Made by a program: the position numbers and the translations under genes. A stretch of DNA of 64,000 nt. Source: an uncultured Aquimarina sp. (GTDB lineage: Bacteria; Bacteroidota; Bacteroidia; Flavobacteriales; Flavobacteriaceae). The notes under the pieces were generated by a model. It had not been told where the DNA came from, did not search any database, and saw only the letters and a list, made by a program, of their open reading frames with translations. The stretch is from contig CANMDW010000002.1 of NCBI GenBank assembly GCA_947496705.1, forward strand, positions 496,001 through 560,000, given 5' to 3'. This document shows, piece after piece, positions 40,866 through 51,042 of this stretch (position 1 is the stretch's first letter; every line of letters starts with the position of its first letter).

Positions 40866-41678
40866 ATGAATAAACAAATGGTTCCAAAACATATTCTTAA
40901 TAGAAAAGGAGCAAGAAGCCTGAAAGATCTCGATAGCGAAGTTATAGAATACTTAAATAAAGGACTCATACAAACCGCAAATCTTATGGAGTGGTTGGCA
41001 GTCGATCAGTTAAGATTGCTGAAGGGTCTCCTCGATGAATTAGGCAAGTCAGATTGGTATGATAGTTTTTATGAAGCCGTATCTGCACAGAAAAAACCTT
41101 CGGCAAATGCCAACACAAAGGTGATTGGATTAACCTTTTTACAACTTACCGATGACAAAAACATCATAAATCATCTTGCAAATCATGCTTCAGATGTACC
41201 CAGATGCTGGGCTGCTCATTGGGTAGGTTTTCAGGAAACCGACATCATCAAAAAACTGGAGGCCATCAAACCCTATGCAGCCGATTCACACTTTGGTGTA
41301 AGAGAAGTAGCCATATTTGCTTCAAAAGAAGCTATTATCAGTGATTTGGAACCCGCTATTCAACACTTAGCTGCATGGACCACCAGTGAAGATGAAAATA
41401 TACGTCGATATGCTGCAGAAACCACCAGGCCTATTGGAGTATGGACCAAAAAGATCGACGCTCTCAAAGAACATCCCGAAAAAGGAAGTGCAATACTGGA
41501 ACCTCTTAAATCTGATCCCTCAAAGTATGTGAGAGACTCGGTAGGGAACTGGTTAAATGATGCCAGTAAAACCAGACCAGATTGGGTGCAACAACTATGT
41601 GCAAAGTGGGAGAAAGAGTCAACAACCAAAGAGACCCAATACATTCTTAAAAAGGCACTACGTTCCATCAACAAATAA
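40866..41678 (+). CDS. DNA alkylation repair protein (AlkD-like, HEAT repeats)
   Basis: 270 residues (ATG at 40866) made of HEAT-like helical pairs, as in the AlkD/AlkC glycosylase group. Characteristic segments are RCWAAHWVGFQ, FGVREVAIFASKEAI and RRYAAETTRPIGVWT, where the Arg and Asp/Glu residues of the DNA-binding groove lie. It probably removes alkylated purines, acting on non-flipped bases. Catalytic Asp not located with certainty. Confidence 0.82.
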   Translation: MNKQMVPKHILNRKGARSLKDLDSEVIEYLNKGLIQTANLMEWLAVDQLRLLKGLLDELGKSDWYDSFYEAVSAQKKPSANANTKVIGLTFLQLTDDKNIINHLANHASDVPRCWAAHWVGFQETDIIKKLEAIKPYAADSHFGVREVAIFASKEAIISDLEPAIQHLAAWTTSEDENIRRYAAETTRPIGVWTKKIDALKEHPEKGSAILEPLKSDPSKYVRDSVGNWLNDASKTRPDWVQQLCAKWEKESTTKETQYILKKALRSINK

Positions 41679-41929
41679 CCGTATTGCCCTCGGTAATTTA
41701 GTTAACTTCACAGGAAATCGATTACGTATTAAGGAAAGTGGAATTTTTTGGTTATTTTTTTATTAAATAATTATTAATACGCCTTCATTTTAAGTTAATT
41801 ATGACAGGTTTCTATACTGTTTTTTATAGCTTTAACTGATTTTTGGAAAATAGTATATTTCATTGCATTTTAAGCACTCATAACAAGGTTCTAATGCAAA
41901 ATTCGGGTTAAAAAATAGATAATTTTTTA

Positions 41930-43345
41930 ATGAATATTCTTCACATAAGTTTCGAATGTTATCCCATTGCAAAGGTTGGCGGACTTGCAGATGTTGTAGG
42001 TGCCTTACCAAAATATCAAAACAGTTTAGGGCACAAAGCAAGTGTTGTTATTCCATACTATAACAATCAATTCACCAATCACTCAGAGCATCACCCTATC
42101 CATCAAAGTACAATACAACTGGGAGATCTTTCTTATCCTTATACTATAAAAGAATTAGTATCTCCTGATTTAGGATTCAATGCATATTTTGTGTACATCA
42201 AAGGAGTATTAGACAGGCCCAATGTATATAATTATCCCGATGACACAGAACAATTTGTCACTTTTCAATTGTCGGTATTAGATTGGATTAATACTACAGA
42301 AAACCTGCCCGATATTATTCACTGTCATGATCACCATACAGGATTGATACCTTTTTTAATGTTGTATGCAAAGCCATATACAAATCTTAAGAAGATACCC
42401 ACGGTGTTTACGATTCACAATGCACAGTATCAAGGCCAGATACCCTATAAAAAACGTCATTATTTACCATCTTTTAAAAAGAAAAAAATCGGGCTGTTAG
42501 ATTGGAATAATTGCATTAATCCGATGGCTGCTGCTATCAAATGTGCCTGGAGGGTTACCACGGTTTCACCTAGTTATATGCAGGAACTCCAGGAAAATGC
42601 CAATGGCCTCGAAGCACTTCTTCGTCTCGAAAAAGCAAAATGCATCGGGGTATTAAACGGGATTGATACCCAGACCTGGGATCCCGAAACAGACCCCATG
42701 CTTATTAAAAATTATAAGATGTCCAATGTCGTTTCGGGTAGAAAGGCAAATAAAAAATGGCTGTGTGATAGTTTTGGTTTAGACATCAATACACCGTTGT
42801 TTGGGTTTATCGGCAGATTGGTAGGAGAGAAGGGGGCCGATCTATTGCCAGATATCATTAAAGAATCATTAAACACCACAGATATCAATATCTTCATTTT
42901 AGGTTCAGGAAATCCTGAAACCGAAAAACGTCTGCAATCCCTCACTAAAAAATTTCCCGGCAGGTATCATGCACATATCGGTTATGATGAGAAGTTATCA
43001 CATATCGTATATGGCGGAGCCGATTTTTTATTGATGCCATCCAGGGTAGAACCCTGCGGACTTAATCAAATGTATGCATTACGGTATGGATCGGTTCCTG
43101 TTGTGAGAAGAACCGGCGGACTTAAAGATACCGTAATCGATATCGGAGATAATGGTTTCGGGATCTGCCACGACAACGCTTCAGTTTGGGATGTGTGCTA
43201 TTCTGTAAAAAGAGCAATTACACTATATAATGATCAAAAAACGTATCGGGAAATACAAAAATACATCATGAAAATCGATCACTCCTGGAATCAATCCGCA
43301 AACAAATACATAAGCATATATGAATCAATAATACCATACAAATGA
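41930..43345 (+). CDS. glgA: Glycogen synthase (GT5)
   Basis: Transfers glucose from ADP-glucose to the non-reducing end of alpha-1,4-glucan. 471 residues, as usual. The N-terminal KVGGLADVVGALPK (ADP-glucose site), HCHDHHTGLIPFL, and the C-terminal IGRLVGEKGADLL and MPSRVEPCGLNQMYALRYGSVPVVRRTGGLKDTV identify GT5. Overlaps glgC by 4 bp (ATGA). Confidence 0.94.
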   Translation: MNILHISFECYPIAKVGGLADVVGALPKYQNSLGHKASVVIPYYNNQFTNHSEHHPIHQSTIQLGDLSYPYTIKELVSPDLGFNAYFVYIKGVLDRPNVYNYPDDTEQFVTFQLSVLDWINTTENLPDIIHCHDHHTGLIPFLMLYAKPYTNLKKIPTVFTIHNAQYQGQIPYKKRHYLPSFKKKKIGLLDWNNCINPMAAAIKCAWRVTTVSPSYMQELQENANGLEALLRLEKAKCIGVLNGIDTQTWDPETDPMLIKNYKMSNVVSGRKANKKWLCDSFGLDINTPLFGFIGRLVGEKGADLLPDIIKESLNTTDINIFILGSGNPETEKRLQSLTKKFPGRYHAHIGYDEKLSHIVYGGADFLLMPSRVEPCGLNQMYALRYGSVPVVRRTGGLKDTVIDIGDNGFGICHDNASVWDVCYSVKRAITLYNDQKTYREIQKYIMKIDHSWNQSANKYISIYESIIPYK

Positions 43346-44616
43346 TCAACAAAAAAGTCCTGGCAATTATTTTGGGAGGCGGTCAAGGTACCCGATTATT
43401 CCCACTTACCGAAAAACGTTCTAAACCTGCAGTATCCATTGCCGGTAAGTATCGATTAGTAGATATCCCTATTTCTAATTGTATTCACTGCGATATCAAA
43501 AGGATGTTTGTACTTACACAGTTTAATTCTGCATCGTTAAACAGACATATCAAAAATACCTATGTATTTAGCTCTTTTAGTGATGCCTTTGTCGATATTC
43601 TGGCTGCAGAGCAGACTCCAGACAATAAAACCTGGTACCAGGGTACAGCAGACGCTGTAAGACAATCGATGTATCACTTATTAAACCACGAATTCGAATA
43701 TGCCCTGATCCTGTCGGGGGATCAATTGTATAAAATGGACTTTGATGAGATGTTGAATGCTCATATTGGTAAAGGTGCAGATATCTCTATTGCAACCTTA
43801 CCGGTTAAACCCCAGGAAGCTACAGAATTTGGGATTCTCAAAACCGATGAAGAAAGTTTTATCTCCTCCTTTACAGAAAAACCAAGCCTGGATAAACTCT
43901 CTGGTTGGGAGTCTGAGGTAAGTGACGAAATGAAAAATGAAAACCGGCACTACCTGGCTTCGATGGGGATTTATATTTTTAATAAGCAGTTGTTGATAGA
44001 CATTTTGTCTGATCCCGATACCGTAGACTTCGGAAAAGAGATTATTCCCCAATCCATTGGCAAGCATAAAGTCCTGGCCTATCAATATGAAGGATATTGG
44101 ACCGATATAGGAAATGTAGCTGCTTTTTTTGAAGCAAATATCAGCTTAACTGATGATATCCCTCAATTCGATTTGTTTGATAGTGCAAACAATGTGCTTA
44201 CCCGGCCCCGTATATTGCCGCCATCCAAAATTTCTGGAACCATATTTAATAAATCCATGATTGCCGAAGGCTGCATTATCAATGCCAAAGAAATAGAACG
44301 CTCTGTTATTGGTATTCGTTCAAGAATTGGAAAGAATACCACCATAAAAAACACCTATATGATTGGTAGCAACTCCTATCAGGATATTAGCGAATTAGAT
44401 GACAATCATGCAAAAGGCATCCCTTCTTTTGGTGTAGGAGAGAATTGTTACATTAATAATACGATTATCGATAAAGATGCTTCTATAGGAAATAATGTAC
44501 ATATCGAAGGAGGATCTCATTTAGAAGACGCCGAAAAAGATGCTTATGTAATAAAAGATGGCGTAGTGGTGATCAAGAGTCGTTCGGTGATTCCTGATGA
44601 TTTCAGACTGGGATAA
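43342..44616 (+). CDS. glgC: Glucose-1-phosphate adenylyltransferase
   Basis: Makes ADP-glucose from ATP and glucose-1-phosphate, the committing step of glucan synthesis. 424 residues. N-terminal GGGQGTRLFPLTEKRSKPAVSIAGKYRLVDIP (nucleotide binding), WYQGTADAVRQ, LSGDQLYKMDFDEML and EGYWTDIGNVAAFFEAN are diagnostic; the C-terminal left-handed beta-helix follows (VIGIRSRIGKNTTIKNTYMIGS). Plant-like sequence features (WYQGTADAVRQ) as in cyanobacteria and Bacteroidota. Confidence 0.95.
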   Translation: MINKKVLAIILGGGQGTRLFPLTEKRSKPAVSIAGKYRLVDIPISNCIHCDIKRMFVLTQFNSASLNRHIKNTYVFSSFSDAFVDILAAEQTPDNKTWYQGTADAVRQSMYHLLNHEFEYALILSGDQLYKMDFDEMLNAHIGKGADISIATLPVKPQEATEFGILKTDEESFISSFTEKPSLDKLSGWESEVSDEMKNENRHYLASMGIYIFNKQLLIDILSDPDTVDFGKEIIPQSIGKHKVLAYQYEGYWTDIGNVAAFFEANISLTDDIPQFDLFDSANNVLTRPRILPPSKISGTIFNKSMIAEGCIINAKEIERSVIGIRSRIGKNTTIKNTYMIGSNSYQDISELDDNHAKGIPSFGVGENCYINNTIIDKDASIGNNVHIEGGSHLEDAEKDAYVIKDGVVVIKSRSVIPDDFRLG

Positions 44617-44834
44617 AACGTATCAATTTCATAATCTTTGTTTTTTTATTAGAACTCGTCTTGAGTTCTTAAAGAAATTACTGTTTATTGATGCGAAAAC
44701 GTTATTGTTTATAAATTCTCGCTTTTCTTTTCTAAATCTTACAGCTAACTCTCCTGGTTTTCAGAAATAAATAATAAATTGGGAAAGCTTTTGCTGAAAT
44801 GGTAAAATCGAATCATCTTAATTTATAATTTTTC

Positions 44835-46781
44835 ATGCTAAATCAAGAACGCGTTGTTATTGAAAATGTAACTCCCGAACTCAATAATGGAGTATTTTTT
44901 ATCAAAAGAGTAGTCAACGAAAGCATACATATTACCGCAGATGTTATTGGGGATGGCCACGATATTGTACAGGCGGGCATACGGTACAAACATGAAGCAG
45001 AACCCAACTGGCATGAAACGCGAATGCAGCATGTAGAAAATGATTCATGGAAAGGAACCTTCAAAGTCCAAAAACAGGGCTACTATACCTATCAGATACA
45101 AGGATGGATCGATTATGCGCTCAACTGGCAACACGGTACCTCCCGCAAAATCGATGACGGGCAACGGGTAGCTTCAGAATTACTGGAAGGAATAGCGTAT
45201 GTCGCATCGATAGACAAAGAAGCCAACACCGAAGAAAAGAAATACATCAAAGAAATTTCTGAACTATTTAAGAATAAAAATCAATATGACAAAGCTATAG
45301 CAGTCGTAAAAAGCGATGCGCTTCATGATTTATTTATTAAGTATCCTTCCAAAGGGTTGATGGCTACTTACCGGGAACTAAAAGTGTATGTAGACCGTGA
45401 AAAAGCAAGGTTCAGTACCTGGTATGAGTTTTTTCCGCGAAGCGCTTCAGAAAAAGAAGGAAAACACGGTACGTTTAAGGATTGTGAACGATTATTGCCC
45501 CGAATTGCAGAGATGGGGTTTGATATTCTGTATTTTCCGCCTATCCATCCGATAGGTGAGGTGAATCGAAAAGGGAAAAACAATACTACAGAAGCCTTTA
45601 AAAATGATGTGGGTTCGCCCTGGGGAATTGGCTCCAAAGAAGGAGGACATACCAGTGTGCATAGAGAACTGGGAACATTGGAAGATTTTAAAACCCTGGT
45701 GAATAAAGCCAAAAAACTGGGGATTGAAATAGCTATGGACTATGCCCTGCAGGCTGCTCCCGATCACCCCTGGGTACAGGAATACCCCGAATTCTTCAAG
45801 TGGAGGCCAGATGGAACGGTGCAGTATGCCGAGAACCCTCCAAAAAAATATCAGGACATCCAACCTATCTATTTTGATACTGTCGAATGGAAAAAAATGT
45901 GGAAAGAATTACTGGCTGCGGCCATGTTCTGGGTAGAAGAATGCGGTATACAAGTGTTCAGAGTAGATAATCCACATACAAAACCTTTTCATTTTTGGGG
46001 CTGGTTTATCAAAGAGATCAAAAGCAAATACCCCGATGTGCTCTTCTTATCAGAAGCGTTTACCAAACCAAAAGTAATGCAGCAGCTTGGAAAACAAGGA
46101 TTTACGCAGTCCTACACCTATTTTACCTGGCGCAATAATAAGCATGAGTTAATTGAATATATCAATGAATTAACGACTACAGATCAAAAAGAATATTTCC
46201 GCCCTAATTTCTGGCCCAATACTCCGGATATTAATCCATATCACCTGCAGGGAGCCAATGAGGCAATGCATATCATTCGATATACTCTGGCTGCTACATT
46301 AAGCTCAAATACAGGAATTTATGGTCCTGTATTTGAACAAATGATTTCAGATGCTATTCCGGGTAAGGAAGAATACCTGGATAGTGAAAAATATCAGCTT
46401 CGTCACTGGGATTGGAATGTAAAAAACAAATTATCTACTATAATCGCTAGTATTAATCATATACGAAAAGAGAATCCCGCTCTTCAGCAAACCAATAACA
46501 TTACATTTTGCCCTATTGAGAATGACAACCTGATTGCTTTTTATAAGTATGATGATACCAGGACAAACGAGATACTTGTGATTATCAATTTAGATCCTTA
46601 CTATGCCCAACAAGGAAATTTACAGCTCCCTTTATCTGAACTAGGTATTCATCCCGGACAAACTATCGAAGTCCACGATCTGATTACCAAAAGTAGCTAT
46701 CACTGGAATAACGAATGGAATTTCATAGAGCTACATCCTGCTTTGCCTATGCACATTTTTAAAATTAAAAAAATGATGTAG
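44835..46781 (+). CDS. glgE: Alpha-1,4-glucan:maltose-1-phosphate maltosyltransferase
   Basis: GH13_3 enzyme that extends alpha-1,4-glucans with maltose-1-phosphate. 648 residues with an N-terminal beta-sandwich (DUF3416-like) region and the catalytic barrel from about 200. The nucleophile Asp lies in VFRVDNPHTKPFHFW and the acid in LFLSEAFTKP; the RVDNPHTKP motif is specific for GlgE. Its substrate comes from the next gene (maltokinase), 1 bp away. Lack of a neighbouring TreS is notable. Confidence 0.94.
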   Translation: MLNQERVVIENVTPELNNGVFFIKRVVNESIHITADVIGDGHDIVQAGIRYKHEAEPNWHETRMQHVENDSWKGTFKVQKQGYYTYQIQGWIDYALNWQHGTSRKIDDGQRVASELLEGIAYVASIDKEANTEEKKYIKEISELFKNKNQYDKAIAVVKSDALHDLFIKYPSKGLMATYRELKVYVDREKARFSTWYEFFPRSASEKEGKHGTFKDCERLLPRIAEMGFDILYFPPIHPIGEVNRKGKNNTTEAFKNDVGSPWGIGSKEGGHTSVHRELGTLEDFKTLVNKAKKLGIEIAMDYALQAAPDHPWVQEYPEFFKWRPDGTVQYAENPPKKYQDIQPIYFDTVEWKKMWKELLAAAMFWVEECGIQVFRVDNPHTKPFHFWGWFIKEIKSKYPDVLFLSEAFTKPKVMQQLGKQGFTQSYTYFTWRNNKHELIEYINELTTTDQKEYFRPNFWPNTPDINPYHLQGANEAMHIIRYTLAATLSSNTGIYGPVFEQMISDAIPGKEEYLDSEKYQLRHWDWNVKNKLSTIIASINHIRKENPALQQTNNITFCPIENDNLIAFYKYDDTRTNEILVIINLDPYYAQQGNLQLPLSELGIHPGQTIEVHDLITKSSYHWNNEWNFIELHPALPMHIFKIKKMM

Positions 46782-46782
46782 T

Positions 46783-48414
46783 ATGACGACAGAGACCCAA
46801 TCAAAAAAGGACCTTAATAATGAGTATATCTACAAATCAACATGGTCAGAATTGTTTAAGAACCCTCAGTTTGTAACCGAACTATGTGAAGATATCCTGG
46901 AACCCTATATTATTACCAAACGGTGGTATGGAGGTAAAGCAAGTGCATTAAAATATATTGAACTCGTAGATCATTTTAAGATAGAGGACGATCATGATCT
47001 GTTTTATGGGTTGGTGCTCGAGATTAACTTCAAAGAGGCTTTTGTTCAGAATTATTTCATTCCGATAGCATTGGTTACCGATCAGGATTTTCCGGAGGAA
47101 GATATCATTGCCAGGATACAGCTTAATGAAACCCACGGTTTTTTGGTAGACGCTACGCTTTTGGAGTCCTTCAGAAAACAGGTATTCGAAAAAATCCTGG
47201 AAGGGGCCAAGACAAAGTATAAAGGGCTCGAATTCAGAAGGGGGCGTGGCTGCAAGGATAAGGAATATAGTTCTTCCCGGTTTTTGGGAGCAGAACAGAG
47301 CAATACCTCGATCATTTTTAATGATACCTATATTTTAAAGATCTTCAGAAGGATATTCATAGATCAAAATCCGGATTATGAGATCAATAAATACCTTACC
47401 GATAAAGGAATATTTAAAAACACTCCAAAATATGGTGGCAGTATCACCTTGCGGTTTTCAGATAAGAATGTGATTACACTGGCTTTGATGCAGCGATTAG
47501 TCCCCAATGAGGGAGACGCCTGGGAATATTTTCTGAAACAACTCAAGGATATTTTTAAAACCTTAAATGAGGTCCATCCAGATATTAGTGCGCTAGAGCC
47601 TATAGGAATGTTCGACAAGATCAACCTGGATATCATTCCGGAAGAAATTATGAAATATTGCCCTGTGTCTTTCTTTAAGGACATCGATCAACTGGCACTT
47701 CGTACCGCTCAGATGCATGTAACCCTGGGATTAGAACGTGTAAACATGCAGTTTACTCCTCAGAAATACAGTAATGACTATTCTGTATGGTTAAAAAACC
47801 GCCTCATTTATCAGTTTGAAAATCGGGTGAATCTGGTCGAAAACAACCTGCATAAACTGGAAGGGCTCCGTTTGGAGCTGGCACAGGAGTTTTTAGACAA
47901 GAAAAAAGAGATTCGTAAACGGTTACTGGATTTTGACGAAAGCAAATTAAAAGGAGAACGTATCAGAATTCACGGAGATTATCACCTGGGGCAAGTACTG
48001 GTGAGTGATGGGGATTTTTATATCATTGATTTTGAGGGAGAACCCGAAAGCACCATCAGAGACCGAAAAGTCAAACAACCTCCGCTGAAGGATGTGGCAG
48101 GCATCTTCAGGTCGTTTAATTATGCGGTTTATGCTACGATTTTTAGTAATATGGAAGACTTCGAATACAGTAAATCAACATTATTCCATTTTGCCGATGT
48201 GCTGTATAGTTATATGGTTGCCGTTTTTCTAAAACGGTATGTAAAGTATGTGCAATCACATAACCTGAGTGTTGGGTACAAGAAAGAAATCGAATTTATA
48301 CTTGAGTATTGCCTGCTGGAAAAAGCCGTCTATGAATTAGGATATGAGTTAAATAGCAGACCCCGATGGGCGGTTATTCCGCTAAAAGGAATTTCAAAAA
48401 TTATAAATAGCTAA
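46783..48414 (+). CDS. Maltokinase (Mak/Pep2)
   Basis: ATP-dependent phosphorylation of maltose to maltose-1-phosphate, the donor for GlgE. 543 residues with an N-terminal cap, then an aminoglycoside-kinase-like fold. Key elements are KRWYGGKAS, TYILKIFRRI (nucleotide loop), RIRIHGDYHLGQVLV (Brenner motif) and IIDFEGEP with the metal-binding Asp. It is not fused to trehalose synthase, unlike many TreS-Pep2 proteins. Next gene glgB, 9 bp away. Confidence 0.9.
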   Translation: MTTETQSKKDLNNEYIYKSTWSELFKNPQFVTELCEDILEPYIITKRWYGGKASALKYIELVDHFKIEDDHDLFYGLVLEINFKEAFVQNYFIPIALVTDQDFPEEDIIARIQLNETHGFLVDATLLESFRKQVFEKILEGAKTKYKGLEFRRGRGCKDKEYSSSRFLGAEQSNTSIIFNDTYILKIFRRIFIDQNPDYEINKYLTDKGIFKNTPKYGGSITLRFSDKNVITLALMQRLVPNEGDAWEYFLKQLKDIFKTLNEVHPDISALEPIGMFDKINLDIIPEEIMKYCPVSFFKDIDQLALRTAQMHVTLGLERVNMQFTPQKYSNDYSVWLKNRLIYQFENRVNLVENNLHKLEGLRLELAQEFLDKKKEIRKRLLDFDESKLKGERIRIHGDYHLGQVLVSDGDFYIIDFEGEPESTIRDRKVKQPPLKDVAGIFRSFNYAVYATIFSNMEDFEYSKSTLFHFADVLYSYMVAVFLKRYVKYVQSHNLSVGYKKEIEFILEYCLLEKAVYELGYELNSRPRWAVIPLKGISKIINS

Positions 48415-48423
48415 AGCTAAAAT

Positions 48424-50334
48424 ATGAGCAACGTTATCGTACATAGTTTCTTTTCAGAATTTGATATTAACCTTTTTAAATCCGGGAAACATTACCGTCT
48501 ATATGAAAAATTGGGTGCTCATAGTACTACAGTAGATGGAGTAGCAGGTACCTATTTTGCCGTTTGGGCTCCGTCGGCAAAATCTGTTTCCGTTATTGGA
48601 GATTTTAACCATTGGACAGAAGGAGAACATCAACTGCATGTGCGCTGGGATGCATCTGGAATCTGGGAAGGATTTATCCCGGAAGTAGGAAAAGGAAGCG
48701 TATATAAATACAAAATACATTCTAGCCACAATGATATAAAAACAGAAAAGGCAGATCCATATGCCCGGCGATGTGAACATCCCCCAAAAACCGCTTCGGT
48801 AGTCTGGGAAGATACCTACGAATGGAAAGATGCTACCTGGATGAAAAAACGTAAACAGCATAATGCCATTGATGCTCCTTATTCTGTATACGAAGTGCAT
48901 TTAGGCTCCTGGAAAAAAAGAATAGAAGATCACGATAGATCCTTGTCGTATACCGAATTAGCAGACGAGCTGGTTGCATATGTAAAAGAAATGCAATTTA
49001 CACATGTAGAACTTATGCCTATCATGGAATACCCCTATGATCCTTCCTGGGGATATCAACTTACCGGATACTTTGCACCTACATCGCGTTTTGGGTATCC
49101 CGAAGAATTTAAACTGCTGGTAGATACATTACATCAAAACGATATTGGTATTATTCTGGATTGGGTGCCTTCACATTTCCCCGAAGATGCCCACGGGTTA
49201 GGATTCTTTGATGGTACAAGCTTATACGAGCATCCCGATAAAAAAAAGGGGTATCACCCCGACTGGAAGAGCCTTATTTTTAACTATGGCAGAAATGAGG
49301 TAAAGAGTTTCCTGATCAGTAACGCTATTTTTTGGCTGGATCAATATCATGCCGATGGATTGCGGGTAGATGCCGTGGCATCCATGCTTTTTCTGGATTA
49401 CTCGCGTGAGGAAGGCGAATGGGAGCCCAATATATACGGTGGAAGAGAAAATCTGGATGCTATCGCATTTATGAAAGAGCTAAACGAAGAGGTATATGCC
49501 AGCTTTCCCGATGTGCAAACTATAGCTGAAGAGTCAACATCATTTCCCATGGTTTCCAAACCCACATATCTGGGCGGATTGGGCTTTGGGATGAAATGGA
49601 TGATGGGTTGGATGCATGATACACTACAGTACTTTGCCAAAGAACCTATTTACCGTAAGCATCATCAAAATGATTTAACTTTTAGTATGACCTATGCCTT
49701 TACAGAGAATTTTATGCTTCCCTTATCACATGATGAAGTAGTATACGGCAAAAGAAGTATTATCGGTAGAATGCCGGGAGATGAATGGCAGCAATTTGCC
49801 AACCTTAGATTACTATACAGTTATATGTTTACACACCCGGGAACAAACTTATTGTTTATGGGGGCAGAATTTGGGCAACGCGAAGAATGGAATTTTCAGC
49901 AAAGCCTGGATTGGCATTTACTCCAATATGACTACCACGCAGGTATCAAAGAAGTAATCACCGATTTAAACAAATTATACAAAAAATACCCGGCTTTGTA
50001 CGAGCAGCAATTTAGCGCTTCGGGATTCGAATGGATTAGTTACGACGACCACGAGAATTCTGCCGTTTCCTATATAAGAAAAGGGCATCAGCAGGAAAAT
50101 TCACTCATCATTGTCTGCAATTTTACACCGGTGCCCAGAGTACAGTACCGCATCGGGTTACCCCGTGATGGAAAATTGGTACAGATATTTAATAGTGATG
50201 CAAAAAAGTACAGAGGAAGTGGGATGTCTAACGCAACAGAAATCAACATAGAGCATCAGGGCTGGAATCACAGGCCAAACTCTGCCGAAATTACCATTCC
50301 GCCATTGGCTGCAGTAGTTTTCAGGATAGAATAA
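48424..50334 (+). CDS. glgB: 1,4-alpha-glucan branching enzyme (GH13_9)
   Basis: Cuts alpha-1,4 chains and reattaches them by alpha-1,6 bonds. 636 residues: N-terminal CBM48 (GTYFAVWAPSAKSVSVIGDFN), catalytic barrel with DGLRVDAVASML (nucleophile Asp), TIAEESTSFP (acid Glu) and LPLSHDEVVYGK (third Asp), and a C-terminal beta-domain. Third gene of the tight glgE-mak-glgB run. Confidence 0.95.
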   Translation: MSNVIVHSFFSEFDINLFKSGKHYRLYEKLGAHSTTVDGVAGTYFAVWAPSAKSVSVIGDFNHWTEGEHQLHVRWDASGIWEGFIPEVGKGSVYKYKIHSSHNDIKTEKADPYARRCEHPPKTASVVWEDTYEWKDATWMKKRKQHNAIDAPYSVYEVHLGSWKKRIEDHDRSLSYTELADELVAYVKEMQFTHVELMPIMEYPYDPSWGYQLTGYFAPTSRFGYPEEFKLLVDTLHQNDIGIILDWVPSHFPEDAHGLGFFDGTSLYEHPDKKKGYHPDWKSLIFNYGRNEVKSFLISNAIFWLDQYHADGLRVDAVASMLFLDYSREEGEWEPNIYGGRENLDAIAFMKELNEEVYASFPDVQTIAEESTSFPMVSKPTYLGGLGFGMKWMMGWMHDTLQYFAKEPIYRKHHQNDLTFSMTYAFTENFMLPLSHDEVVYGKRSIIGRMPGDEWQQFANLRLLYSYMFTHPGTNLLFMGAEFGQREEWNFQQSLDWHLLQYDYHAGIKEVITDLNKLYKKYPALYEQQFSASGFEWISYDDHENSAVSYIRKGHQQENSLIIVCNFTPVPRVQYRIGLPRDGKLVQIFNSDAKKYRGSGMSNATEINIEHQGWNHRPNSAEITIPPLAAVVFRIE

Positions 50335-50483
50335 CAACCGATCGAAGTTGCAGGCCTACCTGTAGCAGGATACAGGCTTCGCAAAGCACAATATAAGCTG
50401 TCTTTTATGTTCATATGCTATACCCCGCTATGGTATTTTAATATATATCAAAAAAACAACGCACGAGGTTGAAATAATAATTC
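50335..50483. other. Intergenic after glgB, possible repeat relic
   Basis: It contains GGCCTACCTGTAGCAGGATACAG near 50353 in which CTGTA pairs with TACAG, reminiscent of the dispersed-repeat core. No gene. Confidence 0.35.
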
Positions 50484-50640
50484 GCCAAGTTCTTATTTGA
50501 ATGTGCCGAGTTGTAATATGATACTGCCAAGTTCTTATTTGGATGCGCCGAATTATAATTTAATAATGCCAAGTTCTTATTTAGGTGCGCCGAGTTATAA
50601 TTTGATGCTGCCAATGCATAGGCACTTATAATTTGATAGT
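50484..50640. repeat. Tandem array, 42-bp units made of two 21-bp subunits
   Basis: Three units at 50484-50525, 50526-50567 and 50568-50609, then a shorter fourth. Each starts GCCAAGTTCTTATTT and its second half starts GCCG[AT][AG]TT.TAAT, similar to the first half, so the basic period is 21 bp. No frame is open on either strand. DNA further on (50655-50740) contains partly inverted matches (TTGGCATTATTAAAT). Confidence 0.8.
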
Positions 50641-50783
50641 TGGTAACATTAAATAATAGCTTGGCATTATTAAATTAATCTTTGGCATTAATAAAAAACT
50701 TATTGGCAAGGATAAAATGAATCTTTGCACTGGTAAAAGAATACCAGGCAATGTAAGTTCTTGCAAAGTATTCTTAAATAAAA

Positions 50784-50879
50784 AAAATCTTGAAACCTAC
50801 CGACTGCCGGTTTACCTGCCAAAGATAGGGCCAGGCAGGCATCCTCCAGAAAGAGCCTGCCAGGAGGAATTCTTTAGAT
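50784..50879. repeat. Dispersed repeat copy (D, longer)
   Basis: Starts AATCTTGAAACC and ends GAGGAATTCTTTAGAT, as copies B and C, but the middle holds other hairpins: GGCAGGC (50834-50840) with GCCTGCC (50855-50861), and TCCTCC with GGAGGA. Confidence 0.55.
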
Positions 50880-51042
50880 GAAAAACGACCGCTTTAAAAC
50901 ACTGATAACTAAACAATTGTTAACACAGTATAGTCTCAAACGTTTTCGTAGGTTTTTCTTGATAAATAGTCATAAAAATCATTTTTAAATTCCGCCAGAT
51001 ATCGTTCTTTTACAGTCCCAAATCAAGAAAAAGAGTATAGAT
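50880..51042. other. Upstream region of GH31 gene
   Basis: No ORF. It should hold the promoter; no exact -7 box was seen. Confidence 0.4.

Noticed and set aside
44651..44669. Terminator after glgC
   Set aside because: The hairpin AGAACTC/GAGTTCT is not followed by a T-run on the plus strand; listed only as part of a palindrome family.
48499..48900. Antisense ORF (133 codons) in glgB
   Set aside because: Complement of the CBM48 coding region of a well-supported gene; no independent evidence.
50484..50640. CRISPR array
   Set aside because: The repeated units are contiguous without unique spacers, the period is 42 bp made of 21-bp halves, and no cas genes are nearby.
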